Shown here: one piece after another, positions 36,069-46,189 of the stretch
Layout of the letters: every line of letters begins with the position of its first letter
Position numbering within the stretch: the stretch's first letter is position 1
NCBI RefSeq assembly: GCF_002835735.1
Contig: NZ_PISD01000036.1
Location: 57,668-121,667 of the forward strand
Direction of reading: 5' to 3'
Length of the DNA: 64,000 bases
DNA from: Cytobacillus horneckiae
Lineage (GTDB): Bacteria; Bacillota; Bacilli; Bacillales; Cytobacillaceae
Made by a program: the position numbers and the translations under genes
Notes under the pieces: model-generated
Told to the model about the DNA's origin: nothing
The model's input: only the letters and a program-made list of their open reading frames with translations
Database searches by the model: none

Positions 36069-37317
36069 TTCTATACATATATTTTCTTATTTTAAGTTCC
36101 ATATATAATGAAAATTTCTCATGGGCGCTTTTTAAATCTAGTTCAGCGATATCGGAAATCCGCTTCAGCCTATAGTTTAGCGTATTCACATGAATATGCA
36201 GTTTTTTCGCTGTTTCATTGACATTACTGTCATAATCCAGAAAACATTCTATTGTATTCAATAAATCCGTCTTATGTTCATGGTCGTATTTCTGCAGCTT
36301 TGTTATAACCGGATATTTATATTCATCATTCTGCTTTTTTTCAAGGATGGATTCAAAATATCTGAACAAACCAAGTTGATTATATGTTTGAATTCCCTCC
36401 ATTTCGTCAGGGAATTGTGATTTTAAACGAAGGACCTCCAAGCTTTCTGCGTATCGTTCCTCTACATGCTCTAAAACATCAGATAAAGCGCTGCTGGCGC
36501 CAATAATTTGATTAACTTGAAATCGGGTGTTCATTTGACCTATAAAATAATGAATAAACTCAATGATGTTTTTTTCTGTCGCCTTAGCTTCGGAAGGTGA
36601 AGCTAGAATGATAAATTCAGTTCCCATTGCTGTGTGAAAGGTTACATGCAGCTTTTGGCTCGTTGAAATTAAATATATGATGCTTTGCTCTGTCTGTAAA
36701 TCAATATCGTCAGCGAACCTAAATACAATCACTGCGAAGCTCGAAGGTGGCTGTATATGCAAATCTTCCATTTTATCTACAATTTCTTCATGATTTGGAT
36801 ATCTGCCAGTAAGTAGCTGCCAAAAGAAATCCTGATAGCTTTCTTCTCTTTTTTTCTTTTGCCGATTTAGCTTTAGGAGCTCTGTCCTTGCTGATTTGGC
36901 AGCAAGTTTTAATAAATTCATTTCATCCTCTGAAAGTGATTTATCCCGTTCCACTACCCAAATATAACCTAGTACCTCATTTTGATTTCTTATTGAAATT
37001 GCCACCCTATTTCCTAGACCTATCTCCTTAATTTCCGGTATTTTCAAAGGCTCTCCATTCTTCATAAGTTGCGGAATTGCATTTGCTTTCCAAAGGCTGT
37101 TAATTACCTTCTCTGGCACTTTTCTGCTTATTATAGTGGCAATTCGGGCTGCATCCGTTTGATCGTCATGTGTGCTATATGCGAGAAGGCGGTGATTAGC
37201 ATCCTCAATCGTTACTGGACATTCCAATACATCTCGGATTTTATCAACTAAATTTTCCAAACTATCAAAAGGTCGTTTAAATGGATCTTTGTCTTTGTTC
37301 ATTTTCTCAAACGCCAC
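36055..37317 (-). CDS. adeR: PucR-family activator of alanine dehydrogenase
   Basis: A 420-residue PucR/CdaR-type regulator. The N-terminal GAF-like region (FDSLENLVDKIRDVLECPVTIEDANH) is followed by a GGDEF-like middle part and the C-terminal HTH (NVNETAKKLHIHVNTLNYRLKRI). In B. subtilis AdeR activates ald and lies directly beside it, as here. Starts at GTG 37317, with GGGGG 8 bases upstream. The inducer is presumably alanine. Confidence 0.9.
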   Translation of the reverse strand: MAFEKMNKDKDPFKRPFDSLENLVDKIRDVLECPVTIEDANHRLLAYSTHDDQTDAARIATIISRKVPEKVINSLWKANAIPQLMKNGEPLKIPEIKEIGLGNRVAISIRNQNEVLGYIWVVERDKSLSEDEMNLLKLAAKSARTELLKLNRQKKKREESYQDFFWQLLTGRYPNHEEIVDKMEDLHIQPPSSFAVIVFRFADDIDLQTEQSIIYLISTSQKLHVTFHTAMGTEFIILASPSEAKATEKNIIEFIHYFIGQMNTRFQVNQIIGASSALSDVLEHVEERYAESLEVLRLKSQFPDEMEGIQTYNQLGLFRYFESILEKKQNDEYKYPVITKLQKYDHEHKTDLLNTIECFLDYDSNVNETAKKLHIHVNTLNYRLKRISDIAELDLKSAHEKFSLYMELKIRKYMYRKHRL

Positions 37318-37575
37318 CCTTTTATCCCCCTATAAATTATGTTTTCCCCTAAAACAAAAGCACACATCTTTATAAATAATATTAGCTCTATTATAGCTTA
37401 AAAAGCTAGACAGCTCTAGGAGTGACATGCTTGAAAAATTCATTTATTCACCTCTAAATAAATTCAAAATTCAAAATTGACTTACTTTTTCATTTCACTT
37501 GATGTTATATTTAGATAATTTTACAATAATAAATATTCTCATAAATTTAATCAATTGCTTCTTAAGAAAAATTAC

Positions 37576-37589
37576 TGCAATCGCTTTCA
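37576..37589. promoter_or_regulatory. Candidate CcpA (cre) site upstream of alsT
   Basis: TGCAATCGCTTTCA matches the cre consensus WGWNANCGNTNWCW at all but the third position. It is 58 bases before the alsT start. The rest of 37318-37646 is AT-rich and shows no gene. Confidence 0.45.
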
Positions 37590-37646
37590 AATGTTCGGCA
37601 TGGCTCAATGATTTTTCTTGAATCTAACATAAAGGGAGATTAAAAT

Positions 37647-39044
37647 ATGGACATTATGGCACTCCTAGCTAAAATTAATGCAGTACTATGGGGAACCCCA
37701 AGTTTAATATTATTATTTGGTACAGGCTTGCTCTTAACAATTTTATTAAAAGGAAGATCCTTTACTAAGCTTTTTTATGCCTTTAAGCTTGCATTTACTA
37801 AAGAAGGTAACGCCTCTTCAGATGATGAAGGAGATGTAAGCAACTTCAAAGCTTTAATGACTGCTTTAGCTGCCACAATTGGTAACGGTAATATTGCTGG
37901 TGTTGCAACAGCCATTACACTTGGAGGACCGGGTGCTATATTCTGGATGTGGATTGTAGGCCTACTAGGTATGGCCACTAAATATGCAGAGGCTTTATTA
38001 GCAATGAAATATCGAGTAAAAAACCAAAATGGAGAATATTCCAGTGGGCCCATGTATTATATAGAGCGCGGATTAGGAAGCAAATTTAAATGGCTTGCCC
38101 TCGCGTTTGCTATATTTGGCGCTTTCGCCGCTCTAGGCATTGGGAATAGTGTGCAATCAAATACAATTGCTCAAGTTGCAGAGGATTCATTTGGCATTAA
38201 TAGTATATTTACAGGTATCTTGCTTGCAGTATTAGCAGGCTTGATTATATTCGGCGGACTGCAAAGAATAAGCACAGTTGCAGGTTTCTTCGTACCGATT
38301 ATGGCATTATTATATATTGCTGGGGCACTCATCATTCTATTTATTAATTATGATCAGATTATCCCGGCATTCCAGACGATTTTTTACTATGCCTTTAATC
38401 CGGTTGCAGCAACAGGCGGATTTGTTGGTATCGTTGTTTCAGAGGCAATAAAAAATGGGGTTTCAAGAGGGATTTTTTCCAATGAATCCGGTCTCGGTAC
38501 TGCTGCACTTATTGCAGGCAATGCAAAAACAGATCACCCCGTTAAACAAGCATTAGTTGCAATGACTGGGACATTTATCGTTACTATTATCGTTTGTACA
38601 ATGACTGGTCTCGTTTTAATTATTACAGGATTCTGGGATACGACCGGAGGATTAATTTCAGGTGTTCCGCATGATGGTTCTCTCGATGGCGGAGCGCTAA
38701 CCAGTGCAGCATTTGCTCATGTGCTAGGGACGGCAGGCGAGTATATCGTTGCTTTTTCAGTAATTTTCTTCGGTTTTTCAACCATCGTTGGTTGGTATGT
38801 TTACGGTGAAAAGTGTTTTGAGTATTTAGCTGGAACTAAAGGAATTGCAGGCTATCGCGCAATTTATATCATCGCTTGTGCTGCAGGTGCAATGGTAAAC
38901 CTTGCAACAGTTTGGGCATTCGCAGATATGGCCAATGCTTTAATGATGATTCCGAACTTAATTGCCCTTATACTTTTAAGAAAAGTTGTGGTACAAGACA
39001 CAAATGAGTTTTTTGAAAGTCATTATAAAGCATCAGCAAAATAA
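37647..39044 (+). CDS. alsT: Sodium:alanine symporter
   Basis: Na+-coupled amino-acid importer of the AGCS family, 465 residues with about 11 helices. The family blocks TALAATIGNGNIAGVATAITLGGPGAIFWMW, EYSSGPMYYIERGLG and SRGIFSNESGLGTAALIAGNAKTDHPVKQALV are all present. ATG 37647 has AAAGGGAG. With ald and adeR next to it, it likely feeds alanine to the dehydrogenase. Confidence 0.93.
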   Translation: MDIMALLAKINAVLWGTPSLILLFGTGLLLTILLKGRSFTKLFYAFKLAFTKEGNASSDDEGDVSNFKALMTALAATIGNGNIAGVATAITLGGPGAIFWMWIVGLLGMATKYAEALLAMKYRVKNQNGEYSSGPMYYIERGLGSKFKWLALAFAIFGAFAALGIGNSVQSNTIAQVAEDSFGINSIFTGILLAVLAGLIIFGGLQRISTVAGFFVPIMALLYIAGALIILFINYDQIIPAFQTIFYYAFNPVAATGGFVGIVVSEAIKNGVSRGIFSNESGLGTAALIAGNAKTDHPVKQALVAMTGTFIVTIIVCTMTGLVLIITGFWDTTGGLISGVPHDGSLDGGALTSAAFAHVLGTAGEYIVAFSVIFFGFSTIVGWYVYGEKCFEYLAGTKGIAGYRAIYIIACAAGAMVNLATVWAFADMANALMMIPNLIALILLRKVVVQDTNEFFESHYKASAK

Positions 39045-39053
39045 TAGAAGTAA

Positions 39054-39078
39054 GGCTGCAGAATCTGCAGCCTTTTTA
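39054..39078. terminator. alsT terminator
   Basis: GGCTGCAGA and TCTGCAGCC form a 9-bp stem followed by five T. Confidence 0.9.
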
Positions 39079-39309
39079 ATTCCAATGGTTTTTTTCAACG
39101 ATATTCTTATAAATTTTATAGTGAAATAAAAACTCATTGCAATGGATTTCCTCATCTTCTTCAAAGGCATAAGCTGATAAAAACCGCTCCAATATATCGA
39201 CATCATCCTCTTTCCAATTAAACGCTACCCAAATTTTATATTTAAGCTTTTCATATAGAATGCTATAGCCGACAGCATCAAATGCTGCTTCTAATTGTGA
39301 CTCTGTCAT
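39076..39309 (-). CDS. Small conserved-looking acidic protein
   Basis: A 77-residue protein starting MTESQLEAAFDAVGYSILYEKLKYK and containing WKEDDVDILERFLSAY. ATG 39309 has GAGGTG six bases upstream; the longer TTG-initiated frame would include it. No family recognised, no membrane segment. Confidence 0.6.
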   Translation of the reverse strand: MTESQLEAAFDAVGYSILYEKLKYKIWVAFNWKEDDVDILERFLSAYAFEEDEEIHCNEFLFHYKIYKNIVEKNHWN

Positions 39310-39542
39310 CTGCAACACCTCATCTATTTTCAACCATTGTGCACATGAAAAAACATTCTTATCCCTTCCTATATTTATTTGTAAAATTTACACTTTCTTT
39401 GCCGAAGAAAAACTACTTTTGTCATAGTGAAAGGATTTTGTTTTTTAATAAAGAATCAAGATAGCAAGGATTAGATAAGTGCTTGGAATGAACACATAAT
39501 TTCAATACAATTTACAATTAGTCAATAAAGGAGGAGATTTTT

Positions 39543-40064
39543 ATGAACACAGGAGCTGTTGCCAAACTTCTTGGCGTTTCACAAAGTACCGTTCAGCGCT
39601 GGGTAAAGCAATTACAGCTTGAAATGGAGAGAAATGAACTTGGCCATTATACTTTTTCAAAAGAGGATATCCATCTTCTCAAGCAAGTACACGAGCAGTT
39701 AAATAATGGAGTATTGCTGCAGGATGTACATGTAGAAGGAAGAAAAAAACGGACTGGAATAGCTGCTCCCCAAAATGACACAGCATCATTCAATAAAATT
39801 CTCGCAAGAATGGATGATATCGAAAGTCGCTTAAATGCTAAAGCAGATGACGTCGCTTCCTATCAGCTGCTTCATCATCGCAGTGAAATTGAAGAGCTGC
39901 AGGCTGAGGTTTTAAGACTTAACGAAAGAATTCAACAATTAGAAAAGAAACATGCACATGCTACCGCCCCTCTTCCCTCGGATAATCTTTTGATTTTTGA
40001 TCAAGAAAAACCAAGAAAACGAGTAAGAAAGAAAAATATCCTCACTATGCTTTTTGGATTCTGA
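39543..40064 (+). CDS. racA: Chromosome-anchoring protein RacA
   Basis: During sporulation RacA binds DNA near the origin and tethers it to DivIVA at the cell pole. The 173-residue protein has the MerR-like DNA-binding N terminus MNTGAVAKLLGVSQSTVQRWVKQL and ERNELGHYTFSKEDI, a central coiled coil (about residues 80-140) and the short basic end RVRKKNILTMLFGF, which should be the polar-targeting tail. All parts match B. subtilis RacA (about 184 residues). Ribosome site AAAGGAGGAG. Confidence 0.88.
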   Translation: MNTGAVAKLLGVSQSTVQRWVKQLQLEMERNELGHYTFSKEDIHLLKQVHEQLNNGVLLQDVHVEGRKKRTGIAAPQNDTASFNKILARMDDIESRLNAKADDVASYQLLHHRSEIEELQAEVLRLNERIQQLEKKHAHATAPLPSDNLLIFDQEKPRKRVRKKNILTMLFGF

Positions 40065-40091
40065 CATTTCGATGACTTTTAGTACATGGAA

Positions 40092-40130
40092 AATAGTCCA
40101 AGGCTGATTGGATCCCTGGACTATTTTTTA
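40092..40130 (+). terminator. racA terminator
   Basis: AAATAGTCCA and TGGACTATTT pair around a 19-base loop and are followed by T. Confidence 0.85.
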
Positions 40131-40179
40131 CGCAATGCTAAAAACCGCTGCCCCCGAAAAGGAAACAACGGTTAAACAA

Positions 40180-41493
40180 TTATAGAATCATTGCTGCCAA
40201 CCATCCAAAAAGAATAACAGGAATATTGTAATGGATAAACGTTGGAACACAAGTATCCCATATATGATTATGCTGACCGTCTGCATTTAGCCCGGCAGTT
40301 GGTCCAAGTGTACTATCAGAAGCTGGTGAGCCTGCATCGCCAATGGCTGCAGAAGCACCTACTAAGGCAATCGTTGCCATCGGGCTAAAACCAAGCTCTA
40401 AGCATAATGGGACGAAGATGGTTGTAATAATCGGAATTGTAGAAAATGAGGAACCAATCCCAATTGTCACCAGGAGCCCCACAAGAAGCATCAAGATAGC
40501 CCCTAACGCCTGATTATTGCCGATTACAGCAGCAACATCCTCAACGAGTAAAGCGACATCTCCTGTCTCTTTGAGCACGTCTCCAAAACCAAATGCCGCA
40601 AGCATGACAAACCCTATAAAAGCCATCATTTTCATGCCATCTGTCAGCAATTGATCGGATTCTTTTAGCTTTACAGCCCCGCTTAAGTATACAACTATAA
40701 TACCTGCCACTGCCCCGATGATCATGGAATCTAAAGTAATTTGGATAATTAACGCAACGATAATGGCAATGAAAGAAAAAACAATGCCAACCTTTGAGTA
40801 CTCACTTTTTTGAACAATCGCATCTTCCTTCTGCTCATATTGACGAGGCTTACGATAGGATATAAAAATTGCAATCACTAATCCAACCACCATCCCCAAT
40901 GAAGGAAGAATCATGGCAGCTGGGATATCAGCCACATTGACCGTAAGACCGCTGCTTGTCATATTATCAGCGAGCAGCTGATGAAATATTGCTCCGAAAC
41001 CGGCAGGAATCAGCATATACGGTGTAACTAGCCCAAATGTAAGAACAGATGCAATCAATCTTCTGTCAATCATCAATTCATTCATTACTTTTAATAATGG
41101 TGGAATTAATACCGGAATAAATGCGATATGAATCGGAATCACATTCTGGGAAAAACATGCCATTATTAATATCGCAAGTACAATGAGTGTTTTTGAAAGT
41201 ACTTTCTTTCTTGAATCTCCTTCTTTACCTACCTTATTAATAATTAATTCTACTAATAAATTAGGCAACCCCGTCTGTGAGATTGCAATAGCAAAACCGC
41301 CTAGTAATGCATAACTCAGTGCAACCTCTGCACTTCCACCTAGTCCATTCGTAAACACTTCAATTGTTCGTTCTATACCAAGCCCGCCGGTGAGACCGCC
41401 AACGAGCCCACCGATTATAAGCGATAAAACCACATTGACCCGCAATAAACTGAGGATTAGCATAACAAATACTGCAATTATTACCGAATTCAT
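40180..41493 (-). CDS. yuiF: Na+/H+ antiporter family transporter
   Basis: A 437-residue inner-membrane transporter with about 11-12 helices, of the YuiF/NhaC-like family. NVIPIHIAFIPVLIPPLL, PYMLIPAGFGAIFH and ASAAIGDAGSPASDSTLGPTAGLN are family blocks. Its position before pepA (yuiE) and yuiD agrees with B. subtilis. Ribosome site is weak (AAAGG). The physiological substrate is not certain; amino-acid transport has been suggested for relatives. Confidence 0.85.
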   Translation of the reverse strand: MNSVIIAVFVMLILSLLRVNVVLSLIIGGLVGGLTGGLGIERTIEVFTNGLGGSAEVALSYALLGGFAIAISQTGLPNLLVELIINKVGKEGDSRKKVLSKTLIVLAILIMACFSQNVIPIHIAFIPVLIPPLLKVMNELMIDRRLIASVLTFGLVTPYMLIPAGFGAIFHQLLADNMTSSGLTVNVADIPAAMILPSLGMVVGLVIAIFISYRKPRQYEQKEDAIVQKSEYSKVGIVFSFIAIIVALIIQITLDSMIIGAVAGIIVVYLSGAVKLKESDQLLTDGMKMMAFIGFVMLAAFGFGDVLKETGDVALLVEDVAAVIGNNQALGAILMLLVGLLVTIGIGSSFSTIPIITTIFVPLCLELGFSPMATIALVGASAAIGDAGSPASDSTLGPTAGLNADGQHNHIWDTCVPTFIHYNIPVILFGWLAAMIL

Positions 41494-41718
41494 AGTTGAA
41501 AAACCTTTCTATGTTGAACTTAATTATTTTTTCTTTATCTCACTAAAATGGTAGAGTGATAAAATATGAATATAAAAATATCATATTTTCCTGGATATTG
41601 TCAACCAGTGGCTTAATTTATGTCTAGTAAACACACTCCTTAATTCCTCTTAATTAGTTCAACTAATTCATAATCCGGTGAAATTATTAACATTTTTGTG
41701 ATTTTTTAGCTAATTTTA

Positions 41719-42096
41719 GTTCCAGTTCCTCACTCTATGACCGGTTTTGCACTTTGCTCAAGCTTTTTGGTTCCAGTTCCTCACTCTATGACCATTTTTG
41801 CGATTCGCTCAAGCCATTTTGGTTCCAGTTCCTCACTCTATGATCATTTTTGCACTTTGCTCGAGCCTTTTTGGTTCCAGTTCCTCACTCTATGACCATT
41901 TTTGCACTTTGCTCGTGCCATTTTGGTTCCAGTTCCTCACTCTATGACTATTTTTGCACTTTGCTCGAGGTTTTTGGTTCCAGTTCCTCACTCTATGACC
42001 ATTTTTGCACTTTGCTCGAGCCTTTTTGGTTCCAGTTCCTCACTCTATGACCGGTTTTGCGATTCGCTCAAGCTTTTTTGGTTCCAGTTCTCCTCT
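41719..42096. repeat. 51-52 bp tandem repeat array, 7 copies
   Basis: Units begin with GTTCCAGTTCCTCACTCTAT at 41719, 41770, 41822, 41874, 41926, 41977 and 42029; a truncated unit begins at 42081. Each unit continues with a TTTTGCACTTTGCTCGAGCC-like half that varies among copies (GCACTTTGCTC or GCGATTCGCTC). Unit length of 51 or 52 and the absence of unique spacers separate it from CRISPR. It lies between yuiF and pepA, and reading frames through it are by-products of the repetition. Confidence 0.95.
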
Positions 42097-42109
42097 TTTA
42101 AATCAAAAA

Positions 42110-42146
42110 AATAAGCCCTGAAGTGAATCACCCAAGGCTTATACTA
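42110..42146 (-). terminator. pepA terminator
   Basis: AATAAGCC and GGCTTATT-like arms pair around a 17-base loop just after the pepA stop. Confidence 0.65.
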
Positions 42147-42157
42147 ATCGCTGTATT

Positions 42158-43666
42158 TTATTCTTCGGTTGCTTCAAAACGCTCGACTAGCAACGCGAGG
42201 GTTCTTGTCATGACACCGGTTGCTCCGGCAGGACCTAGATCATGCTGTTTGCTGTTTGTAGAAGTTCCCGCAATGTCAAGGTGCACCCATGGCGTATCTT
42301 CTGCAAATTCTCCAATGAATCCTCCTGCCATAATTGCATGTCCTTCTCGGCCTGGAGAATTGTTTAAATCAGCTACTTGGCTGTTTCTTATTCTTTGTTT
42401 ATCTTTTTCAAAAAGCGGCAAACGCCAGATCGGCTCACCTGCTTCATAGGACGCTTCTAAAACTTGCTCAAATAGCGCCTCATTGTTCGCCATTGCTCCA
42501 GTCGTTTCCGTACCAAGCGCAACAATAACTCCGCCAGTTAATGTAGCTACATCAACTAAATAACTCGCACCATGCTGTTTTGCATAAGTGACTGCATCGG
42601 CTAGAACAAGCCGTCCTTCTGCATCCGTATTTAATACCTCAATTGTTTTTCCGCTCATTGACGTAATGACATCGTCCGGTTTAAAAGCAGCACCGCTGAT
42701 CATATTATCTGTTGACGGGATGACAGCGATTACGTTTTGCTCAGGCTTTAACTCACCGATAATTTCCATAGCCCCTAATACAGCAGCAGCGCCACCCATG
42801 TCAGTTTTCATTCCAACAATGCCATCTTTTGGTTTAATAGAATAGCCGCCCGTATCAAACGTAATTCCTTTTCCAACTAAGCCAATAACATGATTCCAAT
42901 CTTCTCTTCCTTGATATTTCATCACAATCATTTTTGGCGGTTCAACTGATCCTTGGTTAACAGCCAGCAATGCACCCATGCCGAGCTCAATCATTTCCTT
43001 TTTGTCCAATATTTCAATATCAAACTCATATCGGTTCGCTAGCTCTGCAGCATACTTAGCCATTTCCGATGCGGTTAGGATATTACCCGGCATATTAACA
43101 AGTGTTCTCGCTGAATTCGTTCCTTTACCATAGGCAAAGCCAACGGTTAAAGCCGCCATCACATCTTCTTGTGATTCTTCTGTATAAACAGCTATTTTCT
43201 CTATATTTTTTTCAGGTTCATTTGATTTTTGTTTATAACCTTCGAACTCATATGTAGCCATTGCAAAAGCCTCGCTTATCGCATGGGCGGCATCCAACGT
43301 ATCCACTTTTTCATCCGCTGTTAAGGAATCTAAAAAAACCGCTGTTTCTTCAATCTTCATATTTTTCGTCTCTTTAAATGCTTTGCCTAATGCCTCGCGA
43401 AGAACGTCAAAGGAGTACTCTTTTTTCTTGCCGAGTCCAACAAACAATAAACGTTTTGAACCAATCTTCCCAAATGTATGTATTTTTGAAAGGGATTTTG
43501 GCTTAGCCGAAACATCCCCGCTTTTGGCAAAATCCATTAACTGCCCTTCGAAAATGTCATTTAGTTTAGCTAATTTATTCTCGAATTTATTTGGTGCATC
43601 AAATACACCTATAATCAAATTCTCATGGCTTGAAGAATATAAGCTTTCATGTTTTACAGTAAACAT
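42158..43666 (-). CDS. pepA: Cytosolic leucyl aminopeptidase
   Basis: M17 metallo-aminopeptidase, 502 residues, releasing N-terminal amino acids from peptides. The catalytic domain has [28 protein letters not shown] and the signature [13 protein letters not shown]; these hold the zinc ligands and catalytic Lys/Arg. The N-terminal domain is normal in length. Ribosome site is GGAGGTGG. Equivalent to B. subtilis yuiE. Confidence 0.95.
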   Translation of the reverse strand: MFTVKHESLYSSSHENLIIGVFDAPNKFENKLAKLNDIFEGQLMDFAKSGDVSAKPKSLSKIHTFGKIGSKRLLFVGLGKKKEYSFDVLREALGKAFKETKNMKIEETAVFLDSLTADEKVDTLDAAHAISEAFAMATYEFEGYKQKSNEPEKNIEKIAVYTEESQEDVMAALTVGFAYGKGTNSARTLVNMPGNILTASEMAKYAAELANRYEFDIEILDKKEMIELGMGALLAVNQGSVEPPKMIVMKYQGREDWNHVIGLVGKGITFDTGGYSIKPKDGIVGMKTDMGGAAAVLGAMEIIGELKPEQNVIAVIPSTDNMISGAAFKPDDVITSMSGKTIEVLNTDAEGRLVLADAVTYAKQHGASYLVDVATLTGGVIVALGTETTGAMANNEALFEQVLEASYEAGEPIWRLPLFEKDKQRIRNSQVADLNNSPGREGHAIMAGGFIGEFAEDTPWVHLDIAGTSTNSKQHDLGPAGATGVMTRTLALLVERFEATEE

Positions 43667-43951
43667 GTTTCCACCTCCATCAAATATATATTTATTATAT
43701 CTAATCTGTAGAAATATTTCGACTTACTCATCTTCAAAGAGCATGAAGGCAGCCTTTTGTAAAAATTCAATAAAAATTTTACAAGTAAATTTTCAAATGC
43801 ATTTTATTTATGCTACCCTAATAATAATATACATACTGCCCCTTAAAATCCCCTCTCATTGCACTCCTTCTTGTCATTTAGTTACTAGAGGAGTGTAAAA
43901 GTTACATGAACGGGTAAAAAATTTTTATACTAGTGTAAGGTGGTTATTAAT

Positions 43952-44431
43952 ATGGAATTATTTCAAAATTTCCCGCTTTGGTCAGCAATTGCAGCCATCC
44001 TTTTCGCTCAATTTGTTAAAGTACCGATTACCTTTATTGCTACAAGAAAATTGGATTGGTCCTTATTGACGAGCACAGGAGGAATGCCAAGTTCCCATTC
44101 AGCTGCAGTAACTGCCTTATCTACAGGGGTAGCGATTGAGAGCGGCGTTGATTCAGTAGCTTTTGCTATTTCAGCTATGTTTGCCATTATAACAATGTTT
44201 GATGCTACAGGTGTGCGCAGACAAGCAGGTGAACAGGCGATCGTTCTCAATCAGCTTGTTACAGACTTTAATAAGTTTGTTGATGAAGCCAAATCGTGGC
44301 CAAAGAAACCTGAGCAGGAGAAGAGAAAAGAATTGAAGGAATTATTAGGTCATAAACCAGTCGAGGTCTTTTTTGGCGGACTTACTGGTGTCCTATTAAC
44401 TTTAGTGATTTACTATTTTTTATCCTTATAA
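43952..44431 (+). CDS. yuiD: Divergent PAP2 family membrane protein
   Basis: A 159-residue membrane protein. GGMPSSHSAAVTALSTG and MFDATGVRRQAGEQA are the acid-phosphatase-like motifs retained in the divergent PAP2 family (YuiD). The substrate is unknown. ATG 43952 has AAGGTGG. The following gene begins 18 bases later and may be co-transcribed. Confidence 0.9.
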   Translation: MELFQNFPLWSAIAAILFAQFVKVPITFIATRKLDWSLLTSTGGMPSSHSAAVTALSTGVAIESGVDSVAFAISAMFAIITMFDATGVRRQAGEQAIVLNQLVTDFNKFVDEAKSWPKKPEQEKRKELKELLGHKPVEVFFGGLTGVLLTLVIYYFLSL

Positions 44432-44449
44432 GAGAGGGGAAGTTTAGCA

Positions 44450-45250
44450 ATGAGAATTGCATCACTTTGTCCCAGCAATACGGAATTGATCGCCTATCTC
44501 GGACTAACACATATGCTAGTTGGCGTCGATGATTACTCTGATTGGCCAGAAGCGGTTAATGCCCTGCCAAGGCTTGGTCCAGATTTATCGATAGATATGG
44601 ATAAGCTCGAGAATGTTAAACCTGATTTAGTATTAGCATCACTAAGCGTCCCTGGCATGGAAAAAAATATTGACTCCCTAAAAGAAAGAAATATCCCGTT
44701 TATCACACTTAATCCACAAAGCCTCGAAGATATTGCCGAGGATTTATATACTGTCGCTAAAGCTGTAAATATACCAGAAGTCGGCGAGGAAATTGTTCAT
44801 ACCTACCTAAGCGAAATTGAAGCAATGAAAAACATCTCTAAAGATATTGCCAACCGGCCAACAATTTATTGGGAATGGTGGCCCAAACCTGTATTTACAC
44901 CTGGAGGGACAAATTGGTTAACTGAAATTAGTGAATTAGCTGGTGGAACGAATATTTTTCACAAGGAGGAAAAGGCTAATATTCAAACTGATTGGGATGA
45001 TATATTAAATAGAAATCCAGATTATATTTGCTTAGCATGGGTAGGTGTCAGAAGAAAAAAGGTAAACCCGAATATCTTGTATAAAAGACCAGGCTGGATG
45101 AATATGGATGCGATTAAAAGGAACAATGTGCATGTACTGGAAGAGGAATTATATTGCCGCCCTTCCCCACGCTTAATGGAGGGAGCAATTAAATTAGCAA
45201 AAATTCTTCATCCTGAATATTATGCTCAGTTAAGTTTTCAAAAGGGATAA
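44450..45250 (+). CDS. Cytosolic BtuF-like binding protein
   Basis: A 266-residue protein with the periplasmic-binding-protein fold of BtuF/FepB (MRIASLCPSNTELIAYLGL, DLVLASLSVPGMEKNID, PRLMEGAIKLAKIL). It has no signal peptide or lipobox, so it is unlikely to be a normal transporter receptor. Cytosolic members of this family are common in Bacillus next to yuiD-type genes and may bind cobalamin or a related ligand. GGWWPK-like Trp pairs (YWEWWPKPVF) line the site. Ribosome site AGAGGGGAAG. Confidence 0.82.
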   Translation: MRIASLCPSNTELIAYLGLTHMLVGVDDYSDWPEAVNALPRLGPDLSIDMDKLENVKPDLVLASLSVPGMEKNIDSLKERNIPFITLNPQSLEDIAEDLYTVAKAVNIPEVGEEIVHTYLSEIEAMKNISKDIANRPTIYWEWWPKPVFTPGGTNWLTEISELAGGTNIFHKEEKANIQTDWDDILNRNPDYICLAWVGVRRKKVNPNILYKRPGWMNMDAIKRNNVHVLEEELYCRPSPRLMEGAIKLAKILHPEYYAQLSFQKG

Positions 45251-45306
45251 AGCTTAAATCAATAGAGGCGCCTCTATGTAGAAGCCGACTAGAGAAACAA
45301 ATAAAA

Positions 45307-45358
45307 ACACCTTTAGATTCAGGGAATGCTACACCATATGAATTGAAGGTGTTTTTTC
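45307..45358 (+). terminator. Terminator after the BtuF-like gene
   Basis: AACACCTT and AAGGTGTTTTTT pair, with an inner GATTCA/TGAATT pair possible. It explains why a longer frame running through it into the next gene is unlikely to be used. Confidence 0.75.
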
Positions 45359-45405
45359 TATTGGAGACAAGGGATTTATTGAACGTGCCAAAAGGGGGAG
45401 TGTCA

Positions 45406-45765
45406 ATGAGGAGAATAAAATTTATGATGTTATTATCTATTATTTTAGTAATGTCTGGATGTCAAAATAGAAATGAAGTGAACCAAAAATACGAAACTGC
45501 TATTGAGGAAGTTTTGGTTTTAGAAAATAAAAAACTAATGAATAATGATGGGTTAAAAAGGGAAGATGTTGGAATAATTGTTTATTCTGAGGGTAAATAC
45601 ATCGAACTTATATATGACCTTAATAATGAACAAATTGAATCTTTATACGAATTCGATACCGATCGTAACGTCTACGAACACTATCCTCATAGCCCTGAAT
45701 ATTTAGAGAGGATTCAAGATTTTTTAGCAGAAACGAGCTATACAGAAAATATTGGACTTAAATAG
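45406..45765 (+). CDS. Small lipoprotein
   Basis: A 119-residue protein with a lipoprotein signal (MRRIKFMMLLSIILVMSGC) and a mature part without recognised domain (EDVGIIVYSEGKYIELIYD). ATG 45406 has AGGGGGAG. The bases between 45766 and 46189 hold a CCTGATTCC/GGAACTCAGG hairpin with T5 (45809-45841) that should terminate it, and nothing else I can identify. Confidence 0.7.
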   Translation: MRRIKFMMLLSIILVMSGCQNRNEVNQKYETAIEEVLVLENKKLMNNDGLKREDVGIIVYSEGKYIELIYDLNNEQIESLYEFDTDRNVYEHYPHSPEYLERIQDFLAETSYTENIGLK

Positions 45766-46189
45766 CCCTGTCAAGTTTGCACGAATAAAAGCGCAATACT
45801 AAAATAGCCTGATTCCATGATTTATAGGAACTCAGGTTTTTAATTTCTTTTGTGAAATGTTGATGGTTATTGTACCGAATAGATATTTTAACAGCTTCTA
45901 AACATATGTATAGCTACAAGCACTTAGTATTAAAGTGCTAATACTCTATCAACATTTTCCTAAACGCTTTTTTAGCCTAACGGTTCCCTGACGAGACTAA
46001 GCATTTATTTTTGAAATAAAGATTAACTAAATTGAATCAGCTTCACTTAGTTGAACAGAAAATGAAGTACCTTTTAATATTAGCTTACATCATTATCTAA
46101 AGGTTATACACTGCACAAGAGATTAATGGTTAGTTTATATATCAGACGGATTATTAACAAAAGAAAAAAGCACTTCCATGAGCATGTCC

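Noticed and set aside
41719..42096. CRISPR array
   Set aside because: Units follow each other directly with no unique spacers, unit length changes between 51 and 52, and no cas gene is nearby.
41850..42114. Coding frames through the tandem repeats (66 and 70 residues)
   Set aside because: They exist only because of the repeat period, have no ribosome site and shift frame between units of different length.
43383..43898. 171-residue plus-strand frame
   Set aside because: Mostly antisense to the start of pepA, with an unlikely amino acid make-up and no ribosome site.
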